A stretch of 33,711 bases of DNA from Candidatus Aminicenantota bacterium (GTDB lineage: Bacteria > Acidobacteriota > Aminicenantia > Aminicenantales > UBA8522). The notes below the pieces were generated by a model. The model did not search any database, was not told the origin of the DNA, and saw only the letters and a list, made by a program, of their open reading frames with translations. Made by a program: the position numbers and the translations under genes. The first letter of the stretch is position 1. Each line of letters begins with the position of its first letter. Positions 24,691 to 33,629 of the stretch are shown piece by piece. The stretch lies in assembly GCA_017886205.1 (NCBI GenBank), contig JAFNEO010000016.1, forward strand, positions 1 to 33,711. The letters run 5' to 3'.

Positions 24691-26865
24691 ATGAAACGAT
24701 CCTTTTATTTATCGGCTGCCGTCATCCTTCTATTCGTCTTCGCAGCCCAAGCGCAGTACACGCCGTGGCTCTACTGGACGTTCCTGCCCAAGGAGCAGAT
24801 GGATGAGATCGTCGGCGAAGCCTCGGGTGAGGCCGCTTGGCGGACCGTGGCCACGATCAACGCCTACAATAGGGACCGGCTGCCCGAAGAGTTCACGGGG
24901 ACATTTTTCGAAACCCAGTATGTCCTCGATCAATTGAAGCGTTATGGCCTTGGCAGCGCCGAAATCTTTACATACCCGGGCGGAGACGCCTGGAAAGCCA
25001 TCAAGGGAGCGCTCTGGGAGGTCAAGCCCATTCGCCAGAAATTGGCTTCCTATAACGATATGGTTCCGATGCTCGCCACCGGGAGCTCCCCGACGCAGGC
25101 GACAGGCGACTTGGTCTGGGTCGGCCGCGGCACACCCGAAGACATCCGCTTGGCCAAGGTGGAAGGGAAAATCGTCGTGACCGAGGGCAACATCTCTTCG
25201 GTCCACAGCGAGGCCTGCCTCAGGCAGGGCGCCCTGGGCGTCATCGCCATCAGCCAGGGACGTCCCGACTCCGGACCCCTCGTGATTCCCTGGAGCGGCA
25301 TCGGGTTCCGGGGCAGACCCCCCATTCCCGGAATGGCACCGGCTGAGCAGCCCGGCGCGGCGCCCCCTCCCAAACCCAAGTTCGGGTTCAACCTTCCTCT
25401 GCGCGAAGGCGAGTTCTTGAAGAAGCGGCTTCTGGGTGGAGAGACGATCAGCGTCGACGTGAAGATCGAAACCCAGTCGCTCCCCTATGACCTGGAAAAC
25501 ATCGTCTGTCTGATCCCCGGCACGGACCCGAACTCCGGCGAGATCATCTTCTCCGCTCACCTGTTCGAGGGGCTCGCGAAACAGGGCGCGAACGACAACA
25601 TCTCCGGGAGCGCCGCGATTCTCGAGGTGGCCCGGACGCTGCAGACCCTGATTGCCGACGGCCGGCTGCCCCGTCCCAAGAGGTCGATCCGGTTCATCTG
25701 GGGGCCGGAATTCGCCGGGATCGGACGCTGGGTCCAGGCCAACCAGGCGATCATGGAAAAGACGCTCTGCAACATCAACATGGACATGGTCGGAGAGTGG
25801 CTGACCAAGTGCCAAGCCCACATGTGCCTGATGCGGACGACCTACGGAAATCCCCACTACATTAACGACGTCGTCGAAAATTACTACCGGTATGTGGGCG
25901 AGGGCAACCGTGAACGCATCCAGAACAGGAGCTCGTCCTATCCCGTGCCGCGGAGGATCGTGTCGCCTTTCGGCGCGGACGAGCCGTTCTATTATTCGAT
26001 TGAAACTCATTACGGCGCCTCCGACCATGAAGTCTTCAACGACTGGGGCTTGGGCGTTCCGGGAGTGATGATGATCGCTTGGCCCGACCCCTGGTATCAT
26101 CTGTCCGGTGACCTGGCCGATAAGTCCGACTCGACGCAGCTCAAGAGGACAGCCGTTATCGGCGCAGCGGCCGCCTATACAGTCGCATCGGCGGACGATG
26201 ATCTGGCCGTGCGCATCGCCGCCGAGACGGCAAGCAACGCCACGCGGCGGCTCGGCCACCAGTTCATGGTCGGTCTCGAGGAACTCAACTCGGCCAAGGC
26301 TGAATCCCTGGCCGAATCATTCAAATCCGCCCGCTCCTATCTCGAGGCGGCGCTCGTGAACGAGAAGGAAACGCTCGACACCATCCTCGAGCTCGCGGCC
26401 GATAAGGCGAAGGTCGGCGCCTACATCGTCAAGATGAAAAAGACGGTCGAAACCGTCGCCGCCGCCCATCTCGCCGCTCTGCAGACGCACATAGAGACAG
26501 TAGCGACAAGGCTCGGGACGAAACCCGTGGTCCCGGTTTTGTCGGATCTCGAAAAGAAGGCGGCCAAGATGGTCCCCCGCCCGACCCCTAAGGTCAGGGC
26601 GGACGGGTACCGGGGATATACCAAGCTCATCGAGCAGGTCCCCAAGGAGGAGAAGGCCAAGTTTCCGTATGCCCAGCTCGGGCCGGGTGATTTCATGGGT
26701 AACACGGCCGAGCTCCAGTGTCTGATCAACGGGACCCACAGCGTCCTGGACATCAAGAAGATGCTCGACGCCCAGTCCCAGCGGAAGGCCAGCCTTCAGC
26801 ACATCATAAACTACATCCAGGTGCTCAGGCTCGCCGGCCTGGTCGAGATCAAGGAGCTGAAATAG
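24691..26865 (+). CDS. Secreted M28-family peptidase with C-terminal winged-helix-like domain
   Basis: The 724-residue protein has a signal peptide (SFYLSAAVILLFVFAAQAQ), so it acts outside the cytoplasm. Residues about 130-190 look like a PA (protease-associated) domain (EGKIVVTEGN, then QGALGVIAIS). The two-zinc peptidase pattern follows: H290 in FSAHLFEG, D302 in GANDNISG, E340 in WGPEFAG, D365 in NINMDMVGEW and H470 in PWYHLSGD. Where M28 enzymes normally have Glu-Glu (general base then ligand) this one reads Pro-Glu, so the base may lie elsewhere or activity may differ. The last 60 residues (GNTAELQCLINGTHSVLDIK onward) resemble a small winged-helix or PqqD-like fold. The start is well supported by AAGGAG. 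lutA begins one base after its stop, so they are likely cotranscribed. Confidence 0.87.
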   Translation: MKRSFYLSAAVILLFVFAAQAQYTPWLYWTFLPKEQMDEIVGEASGEAAWRTVATINAYNRDRLPEEFTGTFFETQYVLDQLKRYGLGSAEIFTYPGGDAWKAIKGALWEVKPIRQKLASYNDMVPMLATGSSPTQATGDLVWVGRGTPEDIRLAKVEGKIVVTEGNISSVHSEACLRQGALGVIAISQGRPDSGPLVIPWSGIGFRGRPPIPGMAPAEQPGAAPPPKPKFGFNLPLREGEFLKKRLLGGETISVDVKIETQSLPYDLENIVCLIPGTDPNSGEIIFSAHLFEGLAKQGANDNISGSAAILEVARTLQTLIADGRLPRPKRSIRFIWGPEFAGIGRWVQANQAIMEKTLCNINMDMVGEWLTKCQAHMCLMRTTYGNPHYINDVVENYYRYVGEGNRERIQNRSSSYPVPRRIVSPFGADEPFYYSIETHYGASDHEVFNDWGLGVPGVMMIAWPDPWYHLSGDLADKSDSTQLKRTAVIGAAAAYTVASADDDLAVRIAAETASNATRRLGHQFMVGLEELNSAKAESLAESFKSARSYLEAALVNEKETLDTILELAADKAKVGAYIVKMKKTVETVAAAHLAALQTHIETVATRLGTKPVVPVLSDLEKKAAKMVPRPTPKVRADGYRGYTKLIEQVPKEEKAKFPYAQLGPGDFMGNTAELQCLINGTHSVLDIKKMLDAQSQRKASLQHIINYIQVLRLAGLVEIKELK

Positions 26866-26866
26866 A

Positions 26867-27631
26867 TTGTCCCTCGGCCGAGTGGGGCTTTTTATCCCCT
26901 GCTATATCGACCAGGTCTATCCCCGGGTGGGGATGGCCACCGTCCGGCTGCTCAAAAAACTCGGGGTGTCATTCGAATTCCCCGAGGACCAGACCTGCTG
27001 CGGCCAGCCCCAGTTCAATTCCGGCTGCTTTAAGGACGCGGCCAAGCTGGCCGGCAAAATGTTCCGGATATTCAAGGATTTCGACTGGGTCGTCTGTCCA
27101 TCGGGGAGCTGCACGGGGATGGTCCGGGAATATTATGAGCTCCTTCTCGAGCGCGACAAAGACAGATACGAGTTCAAGCATCTGGTGTCCCATACCTTCG
27201 AGCTCTGCGAGTTTCTGGTCGATGTCTTGAAGGTCGAAACGATCGACGGGTCTTTTCCTCACAAGGTCGGCCTTCACCAGAGCTGCCACGGGCTGCGCGG
27301 CCTCGGTCTCGGCGTCCCGAGCGAGCAGGTTCTGCCGGGCCGGACCGGCAAGGTGCGTCGGCTCCTCGAGTCGTTGCGTGGGATCGAAATCGTCACCACC
27401 GACCGTTCCGACGAGTGCTGCGGGTTCGGCGGCACGTTCTCGGTCTTCGAGGGGGCGGTCTCGAGCTTCATCGGCCGGGACCGGATCAAGGACTATGAGC
27501 GGGCCGGCGCCGAGGTCATCGTGAGCTACGACGTGAGCTGTCTGATGCACCTCGACGGCCTCATCTGTCGGGACAAGAGGCTGCTCAAGGTCATGCATAT
27601 CGCCGAGATCCTCGACGGAGCGGTCGCATGA
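26867..27631 (+). CDS. lutA: LutA lactate utilisation protein (CCG-domain Fe-S subunit)
   Basis: The 254-residue protein has two cysteine-rich CCG domains, IPCYIDQVYP...QTCCGQPQFN near the start and HQSCHGLRGL...DECCGFGGTF near residue 140-190, as in LutA/YkgE. LutABC together oxidise L-lactate to pyruvate in the cytoplasm using iron-sulfur clusters. The start is TTG 26867, one base after the peptidase stop, with AAGGAG (26851-26856) inside the peptidase end. This implies translational coupling. The stop overlaps the lutB ATG by four bases. Confidence 0.94.
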   Translation: MSLGRVGLFIPCYIDQVYPRVGMATVRLLKKLGVSFEFPEDQTCCGQPQFNSGCFKDAAKLAGKMFRIFKDFDWVVCPSGSCTGMVREYYELLLERDKDRYEFKHLVSHTFELCEFLVDVLKVETIDGSFPHKVGLHQSCHGLRGLGLGVPSEQVLPGRTGKVRRLLESLRGIEIVTTDRSDECCGFGGTFSVFEGAVSSFIGRDRIKDYERAGAEVIVSYDVSCLMHLDGLICRDKRLLKVMHIAEILDGAVA

Positions 27632-29040
27632 AAAGCCACGCCCGGCTGGCCGCCGCTTTTTTGAAACAGGAGGAGAGAGCGCACTGGCACGACCAGGCCC
27701 TCTGGTACGTCCGTGAGAAACGGGACCGGATGGCCGCCTCTGTCCCCGACTGGGAGGCCCTCCGGGAGACGGCCCAGGCCATCAAACGCCACGCTCTGGC
27801 CAACTTGCCCCGATATCTCGAGGAGTTCGAGCAAAACGCCGCGGCCCGGGGAGCGATCGTCCACTATGCGCTGGACGACGCCGAGCACAACCGCATCGTC
27901 CTCGAGATCCTGAAGGGGAGAAACGCCCGGCTGGTTGCCAAGAGCAAATCCATGCTCAGCGAGGAATGCGGCCTGAACGAGTTCCTCGAGCGGAACGGCG
28001 TCGAGGTCGTCGAGACCGACCTGGCCGAGCGGATCATCCAACTGGCCGGCGAGCGTCCGAGCCACATCGTCCTGCCGTCCATACATATCCGGAAGGAAGA
28101 GGTCGGGGAGATCTTTCATAAGCATCTAGGAACGCAGAGGGGCGAGTCCGACCCCACCCGCCTGACCCGGGCGGCGCGGTCGCACCTGCGGGAACGGTTT
28201 CTGGCTGCCGAGGCCGGGATCTCGGGCGTCAACTTCGCCGTCGCCGAGACGGGCGCCGTCGTCATCTGCACCAACGAGGGCAACGCCGACTTGGGGAACT
28301 CGCTCCCGGACCTCTATATCGCGGTCATGGGCGTCGAAAAGGTCATCCCGAAGAGCAGGGACCTGAGTGTCTTCCTGCGGCTTCTTTCGCGCTCGGCGAC
28401 CGGGCAGCCGATCTCGGCCTACACATCGCATCTCTTGGGGCCGCGGCCCGGCCAGGAGATGCACATCGTCATTGTCGACAACGGCCGGAGTGAAATCCTC
28501 CGGCGAGAACGGTTTCACAAGGCGGCCTTCTGCATCCGCTGCGGGGCCTGCCTTAACACCTGCCCGGTTTACCGGCGGAGCGGCGGGCACAGCTATAACT
28601 ACATCATCCCCGGGCCAATCGGGACGATCCTGGCCATGCACCGCGATCTCAAAAAATACAAAGATATGCCTTACGCCAGCACATTGTGCGGGTCGTGCAC
28701 GGCCGTCTGCCCAGTGAAGATCGATATCCACCGCCAGATCGTCCTCTGGCGGAACGAGGTGGTCGAAGCGGGCTATCTCGGCCGGGCAAAATCGGCGGCG
28801 CTCAAAACGACCACACTCGGGATGAAGAGCACCCGGCTCTTCCGGATCGGAGGATGGGCCGTGCGCAAGCTCCTGAGGATCCTGCCGCCGTTTGTTTTCA
28901 ATAACCGTCTGACGATCTGGGGAAGGTCGCGCAACCTGCCGAAAATGCCGGCCAGAAGCTTCAGGGCGGAGTTCCGAGCGTATTCCAGGAGCAAGACGGA
29001 TCTATCAGAGTCACGTATGAACAGAGAAGCCCGATCATGA
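27628..29040 (+). CDS. lutB: LutB lactate utilisation Fe-S protein
   Basis: The 470-residue protein has the N-terminal LUD-type region (with GVEVVETDLAERIIQL and NFAVAETGAVVICTNEGNA) and then two ferredoxin-type cluster motifs: CIRCGACLNTCPVYRR near 302-312 and CGSCTAVCPVKID from C354. YNYIIPGPIG between them is typical of LutB/YkgF. The C-terminal tail (about 60 residues) is basic and variable. It overlaps lutA and lutC by ATGA at both ends, a tight three-gene operon. It would carry electrons from lactate within the LutABC complex. Confidence 0.95.
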   Translation: MKSHARLAAAFLKQEERAHWHDQALWYVREKRDRMAASVPDWEALRETAQAIKRHALANLPRYLEEFEQNAAARGAIVHYALDDAEHNRIVLEILKGRNARLVAKSKSMLSEECGLNEFLERNGVEVVETDLAERIIQLAGERPSHIVLPSIHIRKEEVGEIFHKHLGTQRGESDPTRLTRAARSHLRERFLAAEAGISGVNFAVAETGAVVICTNEGNADLGNSLPDLYIAVMGVEKVIPKSRDLSVFLRLLSRSATGQPISAYTSHLLGPRPGQEMHIVIVDNGRSEILRRERFHKAAFCIRCGACLNTCPVYRRSGGHSYNYIIPGPIGTILAMHRDLKKYKDMPYASTLCGSCTAVCPVKIDIHRQIVLWRNEVVEAGYLGRAKSAALKTTTLGMKSTRLFRIGGWAVRKLLRILPPFVFNNRLTIWGRSRNLPKMPARSFRAEFRAYSRSKTDLSESRMNREARS

Positions 29041-29633
29041 AGGACAGCCGACGGCTGGTATTAGATAAGCTAAAGGAACACGGGATCGCCGGAGATACAT
29101 CGTACCCCGCCTATTCGCACCCTCATACCGGGATCACCGATCCCCGAGAGTTCTTTAGGTCGGTGGTTGAGTCGGTGGGTGGTGAATGCCGCTTTGTCGC
29201 CGACCTGGAAGCCGCCCGGAAGTGCGTCGCCGGCTCCGAGGTGTTCCTCGCGGCGAAAGAGGTCTGTTCATACGTTAAGGAGGTCGCCGAGGGCAACTTC
29301 GAAGCCGAGGCGAAGGCGGATGCCCATCAATGTGCGGAGGTTGACCTGACCATCATCCGGGGCGAGCTCGGAGTCGCCGAGAACGCGGCAGTTTGGATCA
29401 ACGCCGACCCGCTCCGCCACCGGGCCCTCCTTTTCATCTCGGGGAACCTCGTCCTGGTCCTCGATGGCCGGGACATCGTGCCGGACATGGAGAGCGCTTA
29501 TGCCCGGATTGATTTCTCTCGCCTTCGGAGCGGCTACTTCATCTCCGGGCCCTCCAAGACTGCGGACATAGAGCAGTGCCTGGTCATCGGCGCGCACGGC
29601 GCTAAGTCGCTTCTCGTCCTGGTCGTGGGGTAA
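29037..29633 (+). CDS. lutC: LutC/YkgG-family lactate utilisation subunit
   Basis: The 198-residue protein is a LUD-domain protein: VDLTIIRGELGVAENAAVWI, LLFISGNLVLVLD and GPSKTADIEQCLVIGAHG match LutC/YkgG, including the closing SKTADIExxLVxGxHGP-like motif (here GAHGAKSLLVLVVG). It overlaps lutB by four bases. The lactate permease at 7934 would supply the substrate. No GntR-type LutR regulator is visible in the window. Confidence 0.94.
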   Translation: MKDSRRLVLDKLKEHGIAGDTSYPAYSHPHTGITDPREFFRSVVESVGGECRFVADLEAARKCVAGSEVFLAAKEVCSYVKEVAEGNFEAEAKADAHQCAEVDLTIIRGELGVAENAAVWINADPLRHRALLFISGNLVLVLDGRDIVPDMESAYARIDFSRLRSGYFISGPSKTADIEQCLVIGAHGAKSLLVLVVG

Positions 29634-29753
29634 GGGGTATCATAAAATTTTCCAGGAGCTCCAGGATCAGGCCGAGCTTGGGCGGAAGTTCTGATGCCTG
29701 CCGATTTGCCCCGGGTCATTTATGCTCAAATCTCTTTGATGTGCCTAAATCTA

Positions 29754-29783
29754 TTGAAGGACTGACGATAAAAGACTTATAAT
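29754..29783 (+). promoter_or_regulatory. Probable promoter of the large GH13-type gene
   Basis: TTGAAG (29754-29759) and TATAAT (29778-29783), a perfect -10 box, are 18 bases apart. Transcription would start near 29790. The 175-base gap from lutC otherwise shows no gene and no convincing terminator. Confidence 0.5.
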
Positions 29784-29817
29784 AATCAAGAGTCGAGCTG
29801 TAATAGAATTGGGTTTG

Positions 29818-32800
29818 ATGACTGATTTCGAGAAGCATCTTCGCGATTACTTTCCCTTCGGACTGCCGGTTTCCGCTGTAAGTGCCGACTGGCTGGGTCT
29901 GGTCGCGATTCTAAAAGAAGCTGGCCCGCATTCGCCGTCCGATACCCAGCTTTTGCGCCAGCTCGCGGCCCGGTTCAACATGCAGTGCGCTTCGAGTGCG
30001 CCGGCACTCAACCCGATCTCGCCGGGACAGCTCATTACGGCAGGGATGATCGTCGAACTCCTGCGCTATGTGGCCCTGACCTACTGTCACCAGCAGAACC
30101 CGGGTTCGCTCGGAAAGAGCCTGAGCTGGACGGCGGCACAGAAAGGCGCTGAGTTGATCTCAAAGCCGGCCCAAGCTTTTGCCGAATTCTTCCCACCTCG
30201 TCAGGTCATACTTGGACAGGAGAGCCCATCCGCTTATCTGGATGGCCAATCGGAGCTTGCTCCCCGCCGTGAGCAGGTTGCGATGGAGTCAGTTCTGCTG
30301 ATATTTGCGATGAAAAACCCGGCCTTCAAGCCGTTCCGGGCACTTTATGATGATGGCCAACTTCGTAAAGCCGCGCTATATCGCGAGCTCGCCGACTCCC
30401 TCGCTGATTTTTTCGAGACTCAGCCGCCGGTGGCGGAGATCGGAACCAGCCTTTTCAGGACTCTGCTGGCGCCGATGGAGGATTCCCCTGATTCGCTGGA
30501 AGGACAGCTGGAGTTCATCCGCAAGCATTGGGCGAAGCTCTTGCCGGCATCGTTACTCGAGAAAATAGTGCTCATTGGCGATGTCTTACGGGAAGAGCGG
30601 TACCAACGCGGATTCAGTCAGGGCTCGACCGAGATACTGCGATTTGGCAAGGCCGGCAGGGTCGATATTGGCTACCCCGAGGTGGAAGCCTTCAGCCACG
30701 ATGCCGACTGGATGTCCAACGTCGTGCTGATTGCCAAGAGCACCTACGTCTGGCTCGACCAGTTGTCGAGGAAATATCAGCGTCCAATTCACCATCTGAA
30801 CGACATCCCCGATGAAGAGCTCGATCGGCTGGGGCGCTGGGGTTTCACCGGTCTGTGGCTTATCGGGGTCTGGGAACGCTCGCGCGCCTCGCAGACGATC
30901 AAGCAGATCATGGGCAATCCTGAGGCGATGGCGTCGGCCTACTCGCTCTATGATTACAGCATTGCCAATGATCTGGGTGGTGACGCCGCTTACGAGAACC
31001 TTAAGGAGCGTGCCTGGAAGCGAGGGATTCGCCTTTCTGCGGATATGGTTCCGAATCATATGGGGATTTTCTCACGTTGGGTCGTGGAGCATCCGGATTG
31101 GTTTATTCAGATGCCCTACATTCCGTTTCCGGTATATCAGTTCACCGGAGCTAACCTCTCCGACGATTCTCGCGTCGGGCTGCAGATTGAGGACGGATAC
31201 TGGCAGCATCGCGACGCGGCGGTCGTATTCAAGCGAATCGACACCGCAACCGGTGAGGTGCGCTACATCTACCACGGCAATGATGGTACCAATATGCCCT
31301 GGAACGACACGGCGCAGTTGAATTTCCTGCTGCCGGAGGTCAGGGAGGCGGTCATCCAAACCATCCTCCACGTCGCCCGCGAGTTTCCGATTATTCGCTT
31401 TGACGCGGCCATGACGCTGGCCAAGCGTCATTACCAGCGCCTCTGGTACCCGCAGCCGGGTGAAGGGGGCGCCGTTCCCTCACGCGCCGAACACGGCCTG
31501 ACCAAGGACGAGTTTGACGCGCAGATTCCGAAGGAATTCTGGCGCGAGGTAGTCGATCGGATCAAGGAAGAACGGCCGGAGACCCTCCTTTTAGCCGAGG
31601 CTTTCTGGCTGATGGAGGGTTACTTCGTGCGCACCCTCGGGATGCACCGGGTCTACAACAGTGCGTTCATGAACATGCTCAAGATGGAGGAGAATTCCAA
31701 GTACCGCCAGACGGTAAAGAATGTCCTGGAGTTCAGCCCGGAGGTCCTGAAGCGCTTCGTGAACTTCATGAATAATCCCGACGAGCGCACTGCTGTCGAA
31801 CAGTTCGGCAAGGGCGACAAGTATTTCGGCGTCGCCATGATGCTGGTCACAATGCCCGGGCTGCCCATGATCGGACATGGACAGGTCGAAGGTTTTGTCG
31901 AAAGGTACGGGATGGAGTATCGTCGCGCCTATTGGGATGAACAGGTCGATGAAGAAATAGTGCGACGTCACGAGGCGGAGATATTCCCGCTGATGCGCAA
32001 GCGTCATCTTTTCTCAGGTGCGACGAATTTTGCTCTCTACGATTTCCGCTCTCCCCAAGGCGGGGTGGACGAGAATGTCTTTGCTTTTTCGAACCGCGCC
32101 GGCGATGAGCGGGCCGTTGTTATCTACAACAATGCGTACAATACGACCCAGGGCTGGATACATACCTCGACGGCGGTTAATGTGGCCTCTGCGGATAGCC
32201 CCCATTTGGTGCGCAAATTGCTGACGGAAGCGCTTGCCCTTCGGACCGGAGAGGCCGACCTGTACATTTTCCGTGATTACCGCACCCAGTTGCAGTATAT
32301 CCGCTCGGGCCGGCAAATGACCACGGAAGGGCTTTTCGCGGAGTTGAGCGGTTACCAGTACCAGGCCTTTCTCGACTGGCGGGAAATTCACGACTCTGAT
32401 GGATCGTGGCGTCGGCTGATGCGTCTGCTCAACGGCGCGGGAACCCAGGACATTGATGATTCGCATCGGGAACTGCAGCTGCAGCCGGTGCTCGGACCAC
32501 TGCGGTCCGTTGTCAATCCGGAATATCTTCGGGCAGTCAATGACAGGGCGATCACCGATGATCTCAGGGAGGCCATGCCCTCGGACGTCTTCGTAGACGC
32601 GGTTACCAGCTTCCTGGGAGGCAACGTCATTAAGTCGGCGAGAGCACACTCTTTGTCGCGCCCAGAATCGAAGACAGCTTCCTCGGCTGTCTCGTCAGCG
32701 GTTCGTGTCTCGAAGCCCCCGGTAGACTGGGTGAGTTTCATCGGTGAAGAGAAGCTTCTGGCGCCGGTACTGGTTGCCGGAGTGCTGGAGGAGGCGTGCC

Positions 32801-33285
32801 GTCTCAAGAAGAGCGACGATCAACGCGTCTATCTCGAGATCGCGTTTGATCGTCTCGAAAACTGGCATCTGCGCAGAGCAATCGCCGGAGTGTTTGCAGA
32901 GTATCATCGCGACGAATATCGCGGCACTCTTGATAGCTTTCTGGTCGCGGTGCTGGTGACCTCGGAAAATATGCTCAATTCGTCCGGAGCTGTTCCGGAC
33001 TGGCTATTTGACAATCCCTATCTCAAGCGATTGCTGGCCGTGAATGTTCATCAGGACATTGAGTGGTTCAGCAAGGAAGGCTGGGATCGACTTATTCGCG
33101 CCTATTGCGTGCAGGCGCATCTGAGGCTTTCTCAAGACGAACTGGGCAATAACGAGAGCTTCATAATTCTGCTCGAGCGTGCTCGGTATCTAATCGCTGC
33201 GGGCGAACAATCAGGCTACCAGTTTGTTCGTCTTAAGGATCTGCTTGGCGACAAAACTGGTGCCAATGCGAAAGGCCCCAGTTAG
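29818..33285 (+). CDS. Very large alpha-amylase-family (GH13-type) protein
   Basis: From ATG 29818 the protein has 1155 residues; TTG codons at 29809 and 29815 are alternative starts and no good ribosome binding site decides. There is no signal peptide, so it is probably cytoplasmic. Residues 1-300 show no familiar domain. The barrel then carries the GH13 regions: D409-x-x-x-N-H414 in SADMVPNHMG, R527 and nucleophile D529 in IIRFDAAMT, acid/base E594 in LLLAEAFW, and D655 in NNPDERTA, where the usual Asn-His-Asp reads Asn-Pro-Asp. Residues after about 700 hold a beta domain (NFALYDFRSP) and a long helical C-terminal part. Isoleucine ATT and arginine CGC/CGT are much commoner here than in the neighbouring genes, which suggests foreign origin. 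Substrate, probably an alpha-glucan, is unknown. Confidence 0.85.
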   Translation: MTDFEKHLRDYFPFGLPVSAVSADWLGLVAILKEAGPHSPSDTQLLRQLAARFNMQCASSAPALNPISPGQLITAGMIVELLRYVALTYCHQQNPGSLGKSLSWTAAQKGAELISKPAQAFAEFFPPRQVILGQESPSAYLDGQSELAPRREQVAMESVLLIFAMKNPAFKPFRALYDDGQLRKAALYRELADSLADFFETQPPVAEIGTSLFRTLLAPMEDSPDSLEGQLEFIRKHWAKLLPASLLEKIVLIGDVLREERYQRGFSQGSTEILRFGKAGRVDIGYPEVEAFSHDADWMSNVVLIAKSTYVWLDQLSRKYQRPIHHLNDIPDEELDRLGRWGFTGLWLIGVWERSRASQTIKQIMGNPEAMASAYSLYDYSIANDLGGDAAYENLKERAWKRGIRLSADMVPNHMGIFSRWVVEHPDWFIQMPYIPFPVYQFTGANLSDDSRVGLQIEDGYWQHRDAAVVFKRIDTATGEVRYIYHGNDGTNMPWNDTAQLNFLLPEVREAVIQTILHVAREFPIIRFDAAMTLAKRHYQRLWYPQPGEGGAVPSRAEHGLTKDEFDAQIPKEFWREVVDRIKEERPETLLLAEAFWLMEGYFVRTLGMHRVYNSAFMNMLKMEENSKYRQTVKNVLEFSPEVLKRFVNFMNNPDERTAVEQFGKGDKYFGVAMMLVTMPGLPMIGHGQVEGFVERYGMEYRRAYWDEQVDEEIVRRHEAEIFPLMRKRHLFSGATNFALYDFRSPQGGVDENVFAFSNRAGDERAVVIYNNAYNTTQGWIHTSTAVNVASADSPHLVRKLLTEALALRTGEADLYIFRDYRTQLQYIRSGRQMTTEGLFAELSGYQYQAFLDWREIHDSDGSWRRLMRLLNGAGTQDIDDSHRELQLQPVLGPLRSVVNPEYLRAVNDRAITDDLREAMPSDVFVDAVTSFLGGNVIKSARAHSLSRPESKTASSAVSSAVRVSKPPVDWVSFIGEEKLLAPVLVAGVLEEACRLKKSDDQRVYLEIAFDRLENWHLRRAIAGVFAEYHRDEYRGTLDSFLVAVLVTSENMLNSSGAVPDWLFDNPYLKRLLAVNVHQDIEWFSKEGWDRLIRAYCVQAHLRLSQDELGNNESFIILLERARYLIAAGEQSGYQFVRLKDLLGDKTGANAKGPS

Positions 33286-33509
33286 GCGTTCGACTTTCTT
33301 GCCAGCAGTTCGAATTTCTCTATTCCTGCATGTGCAATCAAACTCACCGACGGCTCGATGGAAATCCAGTCGCTGTTGATAATCAAGTCATAGTACCGCG
33401 GGTCATCGATCGATTCGAACCACAGTTCCATTTGTGAACGGGTGTGCTCGTCCGGCGAGATGTCGGCCGAATATTTTTCCTGATGGTTGGATGCGATCAT
33501 CGAGGCCAA
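33282..33509 (-). pseudogene. C-terminal relic resembling a cytidylate kinase-like protein
   Basis: On the minus strand about 75 codons read through DEHTRSQMELWFESI and DPRYYDLIINSDWISIEPSV, then end with a TAA that overlaps the amylase stop by three bases. YYDLIINxDxxSIE near the C-terminus resembles the end of cytidylate kinase-like proteins. The open frame continues upstream to a stop at 33576-33578, but those residues (RPTSISSCPPCPAGRRR) look random, and there is no N-terminal nucleotide-binding loop. It looks like the tail of a gene that was convergent with the amylase and cut off near 33515. Family assignment is tentative. Confidence 0.4.
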
Positions 33510-33629
33510 AATCCGTCTGCGGCCGGCGGGGCAAGGAGGGCAAGAAGAGATGGACGTGGGACGGGCATTTGGATATCATAAACCCGAGGCGTCGGATACG
33601 CCTGAAAACCACTTGAGAGGTCGCCACCC

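Noticed and set aside
24730..26259. Long open frame (509 codons) on the minus strand
   Set aside because: It is the antisense of the M28 peptidase, which has a promoter, ribosome binding site, signal peptide and zinc ligands. The antisense reading has none of these.
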